From Hydrangea macrophylla (taxonomy: Eukaryota; Streptophyta; Magnoliopsida; Cornales; Hydrangeaceae), in assembly GCA_033977485.1 (NCBI GenBank), contig CM066987.1, positions 86,274,588 to 86,338,587 of the forward strand: a DNA stretch of 64,000 bases, read 5' to 3'. The translations under genes were made by a program, and so were the position numbers. Shown here piece after piece: positions 1 to 11,169 of this stretch (positions are counted from its first letter, which is position 1; each line of letters opens with the position of its first letter). The notes under the pieces are model-generated. The model had not been told where the DNA came from. It was given only the letters and a program-made list of their open reading frames with translations, and did not search any database.

Positions 1-1140
1 ACAAAATTTCTGATATTAGTAATTGGATAAAAGAAAAGTAAATAAACAGATGGCAGTAAAAAGAAAGGAGACGAGAAAAGAAAAAAGAAGAAAGAAATAG
101 AAAATCTGGAAAGACTCGCAGAAATTTCACAAGCATGGCACTAGTTTGCGTTCAATTCAGCAGATATTCACAAAATAACAAAAAATAATAATAATGATAT
201 AAGAAAGAACATTCGACATTCTAGAGAGAGATTTCAAGAAAAAAGAAAAAAGAAGGAAAAGAGTTTGTTCGCATTTTCAAAATATATGTATATAAACTTG
301 TTCAAATTTAGGGCCCAAGGAGGCAATAGTTTCAAAGTACAGGTCCACGAACATTCAAAATTAGGTTGGAACAGTAAGAGGGCATTTTGGAACGCTAGAA
401 GAAATTCATAAGTAACGCTTTCAATTAAAACGCGTCGCGTTCATGAAACTTAAAAATGAAAAAATCACTTTATTCACAAAAGGTGTTTTGAATTCTAAAT
501 TAACACAAACGGCTTCCAAAAGCCCTTTGAAAAGTCAAAAGAAAAAATAATAAGGGATGAAAATGCTCGAAAAATTTAGGCGTATCATTCATTTTTACAA
601 GGAGTCTTTTGAAGAAAGAAATATGCAAGAAATTTCCCTAAGAAGAAGGGGGGACATGAAATAAAACGTTCAAGACGCTTGAGAATGCTACAAGCAGGGC
701 ATTTGTAAAGCATTTGAAGTTATATCGAATAAACATTACATCCACAAAGTCCCTACAGCTTGCGAATTAAAAGAGAAGCGAAGAGAGGAGCGTTTACCTC
801 GCGCTTGAATGCGCGGGCGGATAAATGCTCGTCCGGATCTCGGAGAAGGAGTGTAGCATCAGGATGATGAGTGGCCGTGTACTTGGCCTTCTTCTTCCTC
901 CCCGAACTGCTCGCCATGATCTGTAAAGAAAAAGAGAATTCAAGCGTTAGATTCATGAAAATTTCAGAATAACAACGAAATAAGATAGATTAATCAAGTC
1001 TTGATCGAGTAGAACGAACCTGATAAGTCCCTGGTAGATCAATCCAAGCTAGGAAAGAAAAAGAAAAATTTTCTCCAGAGAGAAACCGAGAGAGAGAAGA
1101 TTGAGAGAATGAAAGAAATGTATTGAACCCGACAGTTTTA
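1..1140. other. Non-coding internal DNA of element A
   Basis: AT- and purine-rich sequence. No frame here resembles a known protein and the short open frames look accidental. It probably belongs to the long untranslated stretch between pol and the 3' LTR of element A. Nothing else was recognised. Confidence 0.5.
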
Positions 1141-1146
1141 GCCACT

Positions 1147-1300
1147 GCCGATCAAACGCGGCACTCGATTTTTCGTGCGCGACAGTTGATGGACTGCCGT
1201 GCGGCATTCACTGACTACCGCGCGGCATTCACTGACTGCCGCAATGGCATTCCGTGAATGCCGCACTGCAGTTACGGACTGCAGCAAAAATCCACGTGTG
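1147..1300. repeat. CG-rich palindromic GCGGCATTCACTGA-type repeats, cluster 1
   Basis: Several tandem-like units of about 20 bp, each combining a GCGGCATTCA half with a TGACTGCCG or TGAATGCCG half, so that single strands could fold into hairpins. The same unit recurs in two clusters in the LTR of the same element (2745-3060). The GC content contrasts sharply with the AT-rich surroundings. Confidence 0.6.
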
Positions 1301-1450
1301 CCGCGTTTAAGTCGGTTCAAAGATCCTTCATTTCCCCCCAAATATTCAAATCATGTCCCGAAAATTGAATTTAAGGCCCCCAAATACTTGCCCTCATTAC
1401 ACTTTTGGCCCTCGGAGTCATTTTTAGGTTTAAAATGGCTACAAATTTCA

Positions 1451-1580
1451 GAATTTAAGAGTATATATGAGCCCATGGGCTCCCGATTTTGAAAATTGAA
1501 AAAAGACTTGAGCCTGTGGGCTCCCGATTTTTGAAAAGTGAAAATATTTGAGCCCGTAGGCTCCCAATTTTTGAAAAAAA
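1451..1580. repeat. Three tandem copies of a ~55-bp repeat
   Basis: Three diverged copies, each with GAGCCCATGGGCTCCC or a variant followed by GATTTTTGAAAA and an A-rich spacer. The GAGCCCATGGGCTC core is itself a perfect palindrome. It lies in the non-coding tail of element A. Confidence 0.7.
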
Positions 1581-1596
1581 TTATTATTAAAAAGAT

Positions 1597-2015
1597 TTTT
1601 GGAATATAACAGATTTATATTCCCGGTTCTCGCAACAGACTTGCGTTAACCCTCGTTTTTCGAATATAACAGATTTATATTCCCGGTTCTCACAACAGAT
1701 TTGCGTTTACCCTCGTTTTTGGAATGTAACAGATTTATATTCCCGGTTCTCGCAACAGATTTGCATTTACCCTCGTTTTTGGAATATAACAGATTTATAT
1801 TCCCGGTTCTCGCAACAGATTTACGTTTACTCTCGTTTTTGGAATATAACAGATTTATATTCCCGGTTCTCGCAATAGATTTGCGTTAACCCTCGTTTTT
1901 CGAATATAACAGATTTATATTCCCGAATCTCGCAACAGATTTGCGTTTACCCTCGTTTTTGGAATGTAACAGATTTATATTCTCGGTTCTCGCAACAGAT
2001 TTGCTTCTACCCTCG
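1597..2015. repeat. 60-bp tandem repeat, seven copies
   Basis: The unit is exactly 60 bp and holds a TTTTTGGAATATAACAG block, TTTATATTCCCGG, and CGCAACAGATTTGCGTTTAC, then CCTCG. Seven consecutive copies differ by only a few substitutions, so the array is fairly recent or homogenised. It lies about 450 bp before the polypurine tract of element A. Tandem arrays in this position are known from Tat/Ogre-type elements. Confidence 0.9.
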
Positions 2016-2445
2016 AAATCAATTCAAAAGCATCATGACCCCTGTAAGAGATCTTCGCATCAATCACGGAATTAGGTGATCTTCCCTAACTAACACGTCA
2101 CATAAAATGCGTGGGGAAAACATGATGAGCATGGCGCTTGTATGACCAGGTCAATTCGGAAAATGCCATTGCATAGCACTCGCATCACGACAGGATAGGT
2201 GCATTCATCCGTATGATTACTTGTGCTTGTGTGTGTTTTGTTCCTGCTCGAACTATGCTTTGGTCTGATTCCTGATGGGATACGTAGGCAGCTCACCGTT
2301 GAGCATGACCAACATGAACCGTTCGTAAAGCCGTTTTTTTTGCAACACATTTTGTTTTACCTAAATTCGACAATCTGGTCAAAGGCTTGTCTTTACACAG
2401 GCTTTGACATTCATTTATGGGGTGCGTTACCCCACCAGCTCTGTC

Positions 2446-2459
2446 AAAGAGGGGCAAAC
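2446..2459 (+). other. Polypurine tract of element A
   Basis: The purine-rich AAAGAGGGGCAAAC lies directly before the TGTAGACACG start of the LTR. This is the expected position for the second-strand DNA primer and fixes element A on the plus strand. Confidence 0.75.
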
Positions 2460-2744
2460 TGTAGACACGCTAATTTTGACCAACCGTCGAATTTAGGAGA
2501 GCGTCACCTCCACGTCCGATGATGATAAAGACCGAAAGAATCAAAGTATTCCAAGTTCTTCAGAAAATTCTCCAAACGCGATAAAATTTCACAGAAAGAA
2601 GAAAATACCAGGTGTTTGGGAGAATTCAGGTATAAAAAATACCATTTTTGGAGAAAATCTTCGAAAATATTTTTTTGGAAGAAAAAGGAGAAAAGAAAAG
2701 ACCTAAAAGAGGAAGTTCACCAAAAAAATAGCACACAGCAGATT

Positions 2745-3060
2745 GCACGGAATGCCGCGCGGCACTCACTGAATGCCGAACAGCATTCACTGAATGCCAG
2801 GCCGGCTCTCACTAAGTGCCGCCGACATTTTCTGACTGCCGTTTGCTTTCCAAGTCCGTATTTTGTGGTACAATACGTATGTGTAGGCGGATAAAAACAA
2901 AAATCTGATAAAGTAAGGTTGACGAAAATCCGGCAATCAACAATCTACTGCGGCACTTACGGAGAGCCGTGCGGCAGTCACGGAATGCCGGCGCGGCAGT
3001 CACAGAGTACCGCAGCGGCACCCACGGACTGCCGCGGATGAATTCTGACTGCCGCCCTGG
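2745..3060. repeat. CG-rich palindromic repeats, clusters 2 and 3
   Basis: Two clusters (about 2745-2845 and 2945-3055) of the ~20-bp palindromic unit seen at 1147-1300, with cores such as GAATGCCGCGCGGCACTC. They lie 100-420 bp before the LTR TATA box, where LTR enhancers usually sit. A regulatory role is inference. Confidence 0.6.
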
Positions 3061-3165
3061 GCAGCAGATTGTCTAATTTCAGGAAGTACGTATTGTACCA
3101 CCAAATGAGAGATTTACACCTGTCTTTTACTTGAAATTCACTGAAAATACTTGGTATTTTTTGTC

Positions 3166-3173
3166 TATAAAAG
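3166..3173 (+). promoter_or_regulatory. TATA box of element A LTR
   Basis: TATAAAAG in an otherwise mixed sequence, in the first quarter of the LTR. It would place the start of the repeated (R) part near 3195-3205. Confidence 0.6.
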
Positions 3174-5471
3174 AGGAAGGATCTTCCTTGGAACATATGC
3201 AAGGAATATACACAAGGGATACACCAAAAAAAATACAAAGAAATCACTACCATTACACTAACATATTTTGAGAGAAAAGAGAGTTTAGAGAACTAGAGAG
3301 AAGACCTTGGAAGATCTTCAAAGAAAGACTTTTGAGGATAGTTTGGAGGTGACCCTCTAATCTTTGGTTGTGTTCTCTTTCTTTTTGAGCTTCTAATCTT
3401 CAAGTCATTTTTAGTTTTTCTTGATTAAATCTTAGAGTTTGTCTAGTAAGCTTAGGAGTTCTTGTTTCTAATTCTTTAGTCTTTCTTATATTTCTTTTGG
3501 TTTATGTTCCTCTCTTGAGATTCTTGGAGATCTTCAATATCTCCCTTGAAATCTCTTGAGTATGATCCTTTGAATCCCATGTAAGCTTATACTTTACATG
3601 AGAGTCAAAATTTGATCATCACTTCATGTCATAAGCAAATAGATGAATCCAAGTCCATACTCATGACTTGGATCCTCTAAACTTGGTACTTCATGAAACA
3701 ATTTCCATATTCTCTTTGAAACTTATGAGTATTAGCCATGTCTTCATCTCCAATGACCATCAAATGGCAGGAAAAAATGGTTTTGAGTCTAAGCCCATCT
3801 CCATGGTTTAGAGTCCTCATCTTGAGATTTCATGAAGTCTATTCATACTTCCTTTGAAATCTACAAATATGAAGGTCTTTAGTCTCCAATGACTATCAAA
3901 TGGTAGGAGAAAATGGTTTAGTTTAAGTCCAACTACATGGTTTAATAGTTGGGGTTAACAAACAAAGTTGAACTTGATAAATGAAAACAGTGAGTTCACA
4001 AACTGATTTTGATCAAAGATTTTTAGTTCGAAATCTAATCGTTGAAATCGAGTGAAACCAACGGAAAAATGTCAATAACACAATATTCTACCACTGTGAT
4101 TTTTGGTTTAAGGTGATTTCATGCCCAAGATGGTTTGGTCTTGTGATTTCAGTACATGCAACTCTCTGTCGAACATTTCAGAACAGTAAATCCATTTTGA
4201 AACTAATAAATCTGAATTTTAACGGAGTTTCCGAAGTCTCTAATAATTTTTTGTGGGTACCTTAATGTGTTAGGGAGATCCCCTAAAAAGACCAAAGTGT
4301 TTCTCATCTTTTTGCTATTTTTGAAAAATCGTACAAGATCTCTGGACAGAGAGTTGCAGATTCCTGAGTGATGCCTAGTGTTTTCCATATTCCCGGAGAT
4401 CTAACCGTTCAAAACTTGATTTTCTTTTTGGGTTATAAACTAGACTCATAGAGGCATATCGTATCTAAAAAGCATTAAGATCCAACCGTTGGAAGCATGG
4501 TTTTTCTATTTTTTAAGATCTGGTCTGCTCTCTGTAATTCATGAAAAACTGCTATTGTTTTTGTCTAATTTTGTTTATCTCAACTCAAATGGACTCCTAA
4601 TGTCTTAGGACCCAAATCATACTTTGAATAATGATAACTTAGCTTAAATCCAGAAGTTAAGTGGCCAAAATTAGTGAATAAATCTATGTCTTATCCTTGT
4701 TCATATTCATTCATGTACATTAACGCTTATAATTAGAACTAGTAATTGAATAAAGTTGGATTTCATGCTAGATAGACTTAAGTTAGAAAATTAGGATTGA
4801 TTGTTTGATACCATATTATTATGTGAAACATGCTGACTAATCTTTGTTTTGTAGCGCATTTGAGGTACAATTTCTCATCTCCCTTTTAGTTTATTTCATT
4901 CCTTGATTTTATTGATTTTTAACCTCATGTGTGACACCTTAGAATTAGGAGCTTGCCTTATATGTATATATGATTAGAGACTCTTTATTAGGATTTTCTT
5001 TTGTTTGTATGCATCGCACGTTTAAATATCGCTGCTGGATCCCGGGTACGTTCTCTTATTCCTTATTGCATATCATATTGCTTGCTACTTGAAATATGTG
5101 GTTTATGAATGATATTTTGCCATTAGCAATTTTACACCCTTTGGACATGCTTTTGTGATGTATATGTATATATGTATTAGTTGAGGGCATGCTTAGATTA
5201 ATAATTTGATTAAAAGGATGTCGAGTAGAGGCCTATCACAAGATGGGATAAGAGAGGGTGTTTTAGCCTGGCGGGCTCCTTCCTCTCTCATTCCATAATC
5301 CCCGGACCTAGTTTAATCTTTGGTTTCGAAAACGATCAGTTTCCTTTCAAATGGTTTCTTAATTTTTCCTTTTAAAAATTAAGTGGCGACTCATTTGTTT
5401 TGAATTTGAAATTTTGGAAAAAAATTTAAAAAGAAAAGCTGCGGGTAGAAAGAAAACCTGCGATATCTACA

Positions 5472-6772
5472 CCCTGTTTCAGATTTTCTGGGGTCTTTTG
5501 ACCCATTTTCAAAACTGAATTTAACTAAGCCTTATAATATATGTTTCTCTTTGTTTTTCAATGAAGATTAAGAATCCATAACAAATTTTTACATGAATCA
5601 ATCTATAACTCAAGAATTTTATGAAAAACTAAAAGATCACAAAACTAATTTTCTTATATACATTTTTATATGAATGAATTAAGCTCTAAAACTTCAAACA
5701 TAGTATATATGATGTATAATCTTTCATAATCATCTCTAAAAGTGGATTTTGGTTAAGTTTATAAATTCATGATTTTCAAGCTATGGAACTTCAATGTAAA
5801 ATCAACCATGGTGATTTTCAGATTAAGCTATAAAAACAAAATCAAGACATGTATTACATTGGGAGTGAGTTAATAATACTCACTGATTGGAATGGATGTG
5901 TGTTTGTTGAGAAAGAATAAGACCAAACAAGAAATACTCCAAGCTTGGCTATGGAGTTTAAGAGCTCTCTCTCTCACTACAATTCTGAAATTCTCTGTGT
6001 ATCTCTCTCAATTCTCTTTGGTTTAACAATGTGCAGAAAGTGAAGTGTGAAATGTGAGCTCTATGTGTGTTTATATAGACCTTAAGAACTTGGAGGCCAA
6101 GAAATTTTTTATGAACGAACTTAAAAAACTAAATTGGGTTTTAGAAATCCTTGATTACTAACTATTAGTTACTAAAACTACAGATGTGTGTGTGTGATAT
6201 ATAATTACACAGATTCACATACGTGTATATATACATTCTCAAGCACTGAAGGGGCAAAAATAGGTTAGTAGGGGTCACACCCAAAGTGTTTGGCAATCCA
6301 AGCTTTTGGCACAAAAATGACACACACATGGATTTGTTTTCCAAACATGGCCCTATCCAATGATTGGTTTCCATAATTAGAAATAAAGCAAATATCATGT
6401 CTTTGCTTTACAGCACTTCCAAAATTTGTGGAAGTTTAGCACAGCGCAGACAGTTTTGGACATAAACTGGTATTTTCGTGACGCAGTGTCCGTCACTAAA
6501 ATACAGAAAATTCATTTTAACGCAAGAAATGGTTTTCTGGTTTTATAGAAATACTGATTGAGTTAAAAGTAAACATTTTCATCGTTTTGAAATACAGTTT
6601 TGAAATCTAACACAGGTGTTGCTAAATTTTATAAAATTGCAGTTTGACCCCAATAAGAATTTCAAACATGAAATCAGGCAAGAAATAAATTTTACACATA
6701 AGAATTATAATAAAAGTGGACAATAAATATTAAATATGACAATGAAAATGAATGAAAATGCAGGTTATTACA
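5472..6772 (-). repeat. 3' LTR of element B, truncated by element A
   Basis: About 1300 bp that match 13569-14871 in direct orientation. On the minus strand it begins TGTAATAACC right after the polypurine tract. It stops abruptly at CCCTG, where element A is inserted. A TATA box (CTATATAAAC on the minus strand) lies near 6070-6080. Confidence 0.9.
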
Positions 6773-6785
6773 CCCTTCCTCCCTT
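6773..6785 (-). other. Polypurine tract of element B
   Basis: Minus-strand AAGGGAGGAAGGG directly before the TGTAATAACC start of the 3' LTR. Confidence 0.85.
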
Positions 6786-6823
6786 AAACAGGATTTCGTC
6801 CCCGAAATCAAGACTAACTAGTC

Positions 6824-8194
6824 CTAAAACAACTCCGGGTACTTATTCCTCATATCAACTTCAACTTCCCGCGAGGCTTCATTCTCGTCATGGTGATTCA
6901 ACTGAACCTTCACCAACGGAATGTCCTTATTCCTCAACTTCTTGATACTTTGATCCAGAATCTTCACGGGTCTCTCCTTGTAAGAAACATTATGACTTGT
7001 CTCAATATCGTCATAACTAACCACGTGCGAGGGGTCTCGTATGTACTTTCTCAGCATACTCACATGAAATACATTGTGAACCACAGACATCTTCGGTGGT
7101 AGCGCCAGTCGGTAAGCCACTTTCCCGATATGTTCCAAAATCTCAAACGGTCCAATGAAACGCAGAGCTAACTTCCCTCTCTTGAGACCGAAGCATACTA
7201 CTCCTCGGGTCGGGGAAACTTTAAGAAGTACGTGATCTCCAACACTGAATTTCAAATCTTTCCGGTGTCGATCAGCATAACTCTTATACTGGCTATGAGC
7301 GGTTCTCATCCTTTCCTTGACCAAGGAAATCTTCTCGTTGGTTTCTCTAACCAAAACTGGTCCCAACAATTCCGTGTCACCAACCTCTGCCCAACACAAA
7401 GGAGAACGACATGGTCGTCCGTACAATGCTTCGAACGGAGCCATACCGATACTCGTGTGATAACTGTTGTTATAGGCAAATTCAACCAACGGCAAGTGTG
7501 TTTCCCAAGATTCTTCAAAATCGATCACACAAGCCCTAAGCATATCTTCCATGATCTGATTAACACGCTCAGTCTGCCCATCTGTCTGAGGGTGAAAAGC
7601 AGTACTCATCTTAAGCGAGGTTCCCATAGCTTCTTGCAAACTTTCCCAAAATCCAGAAGTAAAACGTGCGTCACGGTCTGACACTATTGACACAGGTGCA
7701 CCGTGAAGCCGCACAACTTGTTGTATGTACATCCGGCTCATCTTTTCCACTGGGTATATCATACTATAAGCAATGAAATGAGCTGATTTTGTCAGTCGAT
7801 CCACAATTACCCAAATAGCGTCATGATTTTGCTGTGATCGAGGCAATCCTACTACAAAATCCATCGTAATGTGCTCCCACTTCCAACCAGGAATAGGTAA
7901 TGGTTGCAACAGTCCCGAGGGTCTCTGATGTTCAGGTTTGACTTGCTGACACATCAAACACTTGGATACAAATTCGGCCATATCCTTCTTCATACCTTCC
8001 CACCAGAAATTTCTCTTCAAATCTTTGTACATCTTTGTCCCTCCCGGGTGAACTGTATATCTTGGCTTGTGTGCTTCTCCCAGGATATCATTTCGTAGCT
8101 CACCACAATCCGGTACACATAATCTATTTATGCACCGATATCCTCCATCAATTCCCACTTTCCATTCTGTCGGGTCTTTTTCTGACATCTTCAT
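6824..8194 (-). pseudogene. Integrase plus chromodomain of element B
   Basis: An open frame of 456 codons in frame with the RNase H part, separated from it by a TAA stop at 8282-8284. It has the HHCC zinc region (about residues 42-87, ending CLMCQQVK). The D,D,E catalytic core is complete: D in TMDFVVGLP, D in IVSDRDARF and E in DGQTERVNQ. After the GPFEILEHIGKVAYRLALPP region comes a Tekay-type chromodomain (about residues 405-456, starting PVKILDQ and ending MRNKYPELF). The usual LW and TWE residues are changed (QLNHH, SREVE), so histone-mark binding is doubtful. It would insert element cDNA in the nucleus, but the upstream stops prevent its expression as part of pol. Confidence 0.88.
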
Positions 8195-8281
8195 AAACCA
8201 TGTCCGAAACTTCTCATCTTCTTTCTGAGCTCCAATAATGCGGCTGATAAGAACTGGATGTAGGATAATACATCCGAAAAG

Positions 8282-8680
8282 TTATCCTTCTCCTCCTTTA
8301 GCACTCTGTACATCGAACTCCGCCAATGTCTCCAATGCTCGCCATTCTCTAACCATTAAGGAGGCGATTGCCTCACGAGTCTGCCGACTTAAAGCATCAG
8401 CGACCACATTAGCTTTACCAGGGTGGTATTCCAACGTGAAGTCGTAATCTTTGATCAACTCCATCCATCTGCGCTGCCTAATGTTCAACTCTTTCTGTGT
8501 GAACAAATATTTTAGGCTCTTGTGATCGGAGAATAAATCAAACTTCTCACCGTAGAGATAGTGTCTCCAAATCTTGAGTGCAAATACTACTGCCGCCAAC
8601 TCCAAATCATGAATGGGATAGTTCAACTCATTCGGCTTCAACTGTCTAGATCCATAGGCGATAACCCTGCCCTCTTGCAT
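8282..8680 (-). pseudogene. RNase H domain of element B
   Basis: Same frame as the second RT piece and as the integrase, but bounded by an in-frame TAG at 8702-8704 and a TAA at 8282-8284. Recognisable RNase H blocks are [35 protein letters not shown] and NVVADALSR, in the normal order for Ty3/gypsy. The acidic catalytic positions (D in FSDAS just upstream, E in LELAAV, D in SDHKS) look intact. The role is to degrade the RNA template during reverse transcription. Confidence 0.85.
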
Positions 8681-8701
8681 AAGTACACACCCTAGTCCCT
8701 G

Positions 8702-9507
8702 CTATGATGCATCACTAAAGATAGTGAATTTCTCATCAGGCTTGGGTATAGCCAGTACTGGTGCGGTAGTGAGTCTCTCTTTCAATTCTAGAAAGGCACG
8801 CTCATGCTTCTCTGTCCACTCAAACTTCAATTTTTTCTTCGTCAACCCAGTCAATGGTGCTACTATCTTTGAGAATCCTTCAACAAATCTTCTATAATAG
8901 CCTGCGAGTCCAAGAAAACTTCTAACCTCCGTAGGGTTGCTCGGCCTAGCCCAGTTTGACACAACATCGGTCTTGGACGAATCCACTGAAGTTCCTTGAG
9001 ATGACACCGTGTGTCCCAAAAATTTCACTTCTTGCAACCAGAACTCACACTTACTGAACTTGGCATACAAGTGGTGGTCCTTAAGCGTCTGCATCGTAAT
9101 CCATAGGTGTTGCTCGTGTTCTTCTCGTGACTTAGAATAGATCAAAATATCATCAATGAAGACGATGATAAACTGATCCAAATAAGGCTTGAACACTCTA
9201 TTCATCAAATCCATAAACACTGCCGGGGCGTTCGTCATTCCAAACGGCATCACCAAAATTCATAATGACCATATCGGGTTCTGAACGCAGTCTTAGGTAT
9301 GTCTTCCTTCCGTACCCTCAACTGATGATATCCCGACCTAAGGTCTATCTTGGAAAATGTCGTAGCTCCTTGTAGTTGATCAAACAAATCGTCAATCCGA
9401 GGTAAAGGATACTTGTTCTTGATAGTCACTCGGTTCAATTCTCTGTAGTCGATACACAACCTGAGTGTCCCGTCCTTCTTCTTCACAATAACATTGGTGC
9501 TCCCCAA
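8702..9507 (-). pseudogene. Reverse transcriptase of element B, frameshifted
   Basis: Two frames together cover the RT. The first (9250-9507) has [17 protein letters not shown] and [14 protein letters not shown]. The second (8702-9256) has [12 protein letters not shown], the catalytic FIDD box (about 9148-9159) and LGHTVSSQG. They are joined by an apparent loss of one T near 9260 (TATGAATTTTGGTG where the family has one more T). A similar one-T loss near 9494 separates this part from the preceding linker. The catalytic aspartates remain, but the protein cannot be read through. Confidence 0.85.
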
Positions 9508-9884
9508 GGCGATGTACTTAGGCGTTCAAAACCTAGGTTCTCGATCTCTTGAACTTGTTCCTTCAATTCTAAAAGTTCGGTGGGGGCCATTCTGTAGGGA
9601 ACCTTGGTGATCGGTACGGTACCCGGTATAAGCTCAATACAGAACTCTATACTTCTCTCGGGCGGCAAACCAGAAATGTCTTGAAATACTTCTTCAAAGT
9701 CCTTGACTACAGGTATAGATAACACTTTAACATGGGAGTTAAACAGAGTTAATGTACCTTCCACTGCTTGCTGATCAGGTTGAGCTTCTCCATAATCTCC
9801 TTCTTCGTACACAGTTCCATCATATCCTGCTGCATCAGGGATAACAGCATTCAAGCGAGTCTGACCCTGTTGTCCATAAGTCAC
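9483..9884 (-). pseudogene. Fused gag tail / pre-RT linker of element B, protease core missing
   Basis: This piece is in the same frame as gag, separated by the TAG at 9885-9887. It starts in the gag tail, reaches [13 protein letters not shown], which is where a retropepsin normally begins, and then jumps straight to [20 protein letters not shown], the linker before RT. The aspartic protease motif (DSGAT type) and the domain around it are absent, so an internal in-frame deletion removed the protease. The frame ends at [11 protein letters not shown], at a one-base frameshift. Confidence 0.8.
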
Positions 9885-10859
9885 CTACTTAGGAGCAGTG
9901 CAGAACCTACTGATGTGACCTGGTTCACCATAGTTGAAGCAGACTATCCCTTGCTGAGCAGCACGCCTTGGTGCCTTGCAATCTCGAGCCAGATGACCAG
10001 GGTTGCCACAGTTGAAACATTTTCCACCACTACTTCCTTCTCCTACTCGGGGTTGAGTCGGATAGGTAATAGCCCGGGTCTTCTTGCTCCCATCGAAATA
10101 TCTCTTTTGCCCTTGTGTACGATTCATTGGTGGTCTATTTCCAAAATTACCCCTCTGAGGCGGCCGGAATTCAAATTGCTTTCGGTTCACTCGAGCATCC
10201 TCCTCCAGATCAGTAGCAAGGCCGACTAGTCCTTCAAACGACTTATCTAGGTGGCCGAGAGTCAGGCGGCGAATCTGCGGTGTCAACCCTTGGTTATACT
10301 TACAGATCTTCTTCTCCTCAGTATCAACCATATGAGGGGCGAACCGAGACAGTCTCTCGAACTGTGTGGTGTACTCTTGCACCGACTTGGTTCCTTGCGT
10401 CAGGTCCATGAATTCATTCTCTCTTTTGTGCCTCTCCGTAGCCGGGAAATACTTTTTCAGAAACCTTCCCTTAAATCCAATCCACGTCATTCCTATAGTA
10501 GCTGTGTTCCCGATAGTGGCTATCACCGAGTCCCACCAATCTGCGGCGGCGTCGGTCAACTGAAATGTAACCAATCTCCTCTTATCCATCTCGTTGCACT
10601 GGACAGCCTCGAACATGCAGTCCATCTGTCTTAACCACTGTTCTGCTTTCCAGGGTTCCGCGGTACCCGCAAACTGCTCGGGCCTTAGCGCACGGAATCT
10701 CTCCAACAGCTTATCTCCAGTCTGGCGGTCTCGTCGGCTATCATTCGTATTACTGATTCTTTCTAAACGTCTGACAAATGCTTCGAACATCCCCGTAGGA
10801 TCAGCAGCCTCGGGTGCTCCCTCAATCAAATTCTGATTCCTCCTCGGTCTCCCAGCCAT
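9885..10859 (-). pseudogene. Gag protein of element B
   Basis: Starts at MAGRPRRNQ; an upstream ATG in the same frame adds 19 unlikely residues. The capsid part (about residues 60-230) holds [11 protein letters not shown] and [10 protein letters not shown], typical of Ty3/gypsy gag. Near the C-terminus there are two zinc knuckles: the first is a proper CCHC ([14 protein letters not shown]) and the second has lost a cysteine ([14 protein letters not shown]). Gag forms the virus-like particle in the cytoplasm and binds the RNA. The frame ends at a TAG that is probably a nonsense mutation, because coding continues in frame. Confidence 0.85.
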
Positions 10860-11169
10860 TCTATGCATGAAAGTGATGAAGGGATGAGAAACATGCATGA
10901 AGCAGAAATGTAACAAAATTTAAGCGATGCCAACAACATTCAAAAGAGTATATTTTATATATATAACTTCTTGTCAAGTTGATACAAAAAGCGTGTATGA
11001 TCAGATCTGTGCCTACCCTATCTGTGTGGGTTAGGACGCATGCAAGAGTTAATGTTACAAAAAAATGGGGTCATTGCTATATCTGCTAATGCATGTAATT
11101 ACAATTTGCGAAAAGAGGTACAACTAATAGTCAAAAGTAGTCAATATATACAAGGCGATATCTAAACGG

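Larger units (their letters stand above)
1..5471 (+). mobile_element. Element A: 3' part of a Tat-like LTR retrotransposon
   Basis: Only the 3' end lies in the window: about 2.46 kb of non-coding internal DNA, a polypurine tract at 2446-2459, and a full 3' LTR at 2460-5471. The LTR starts TGTAGA and ends TCTACA. No polymerase frame is visible; the 5' LTR and coding part would lie left of position 1. The tail has the GATGGGATACGTAGGCAGC motif (about 2275-2293), which I associate with the region after pol in Tat/Ogre-type elements; that lineage call is inference. A sits in the 3' LTR of element B: the bases after it, CCCTG at 5472-5476, match the uninterrupted copy in B's other LTR at 13569-13573. 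Confidence 0.75.
2460..5471 (+). repeat. 3' LTR of element A (3012 bp)
   Basis: The boundaries are a TGTAGA/TCTACA inverted terminal repeat, an adjacent polypurine tract on the left, and the resumed sequence of element B's LTR on the right. It contains two CG-rich palindromic clusters (2745-3060) and a TATA box near 3166; the rest has no coding potential. The second LTR lies outside the window, so its age cannot be read. Confidence 0.8.

Noticed and set aside
1597..2015. Regular 60-bp repeats that could suggest a CRISPR array
   Set aside because: The repeats are contiguous without variable spacers, in a plant retrotransposon with no cas genes.
7232..7681. 149-codon plus-strand frame opposite the integrase of element B
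   Set aside because: It is the antisense shadow of a well-supported integrase frame.
9768..10229. 153-codon plus-strand frame opposite gag of element B
   Set aside because: Antisense shadow of gag; no independent motifs.
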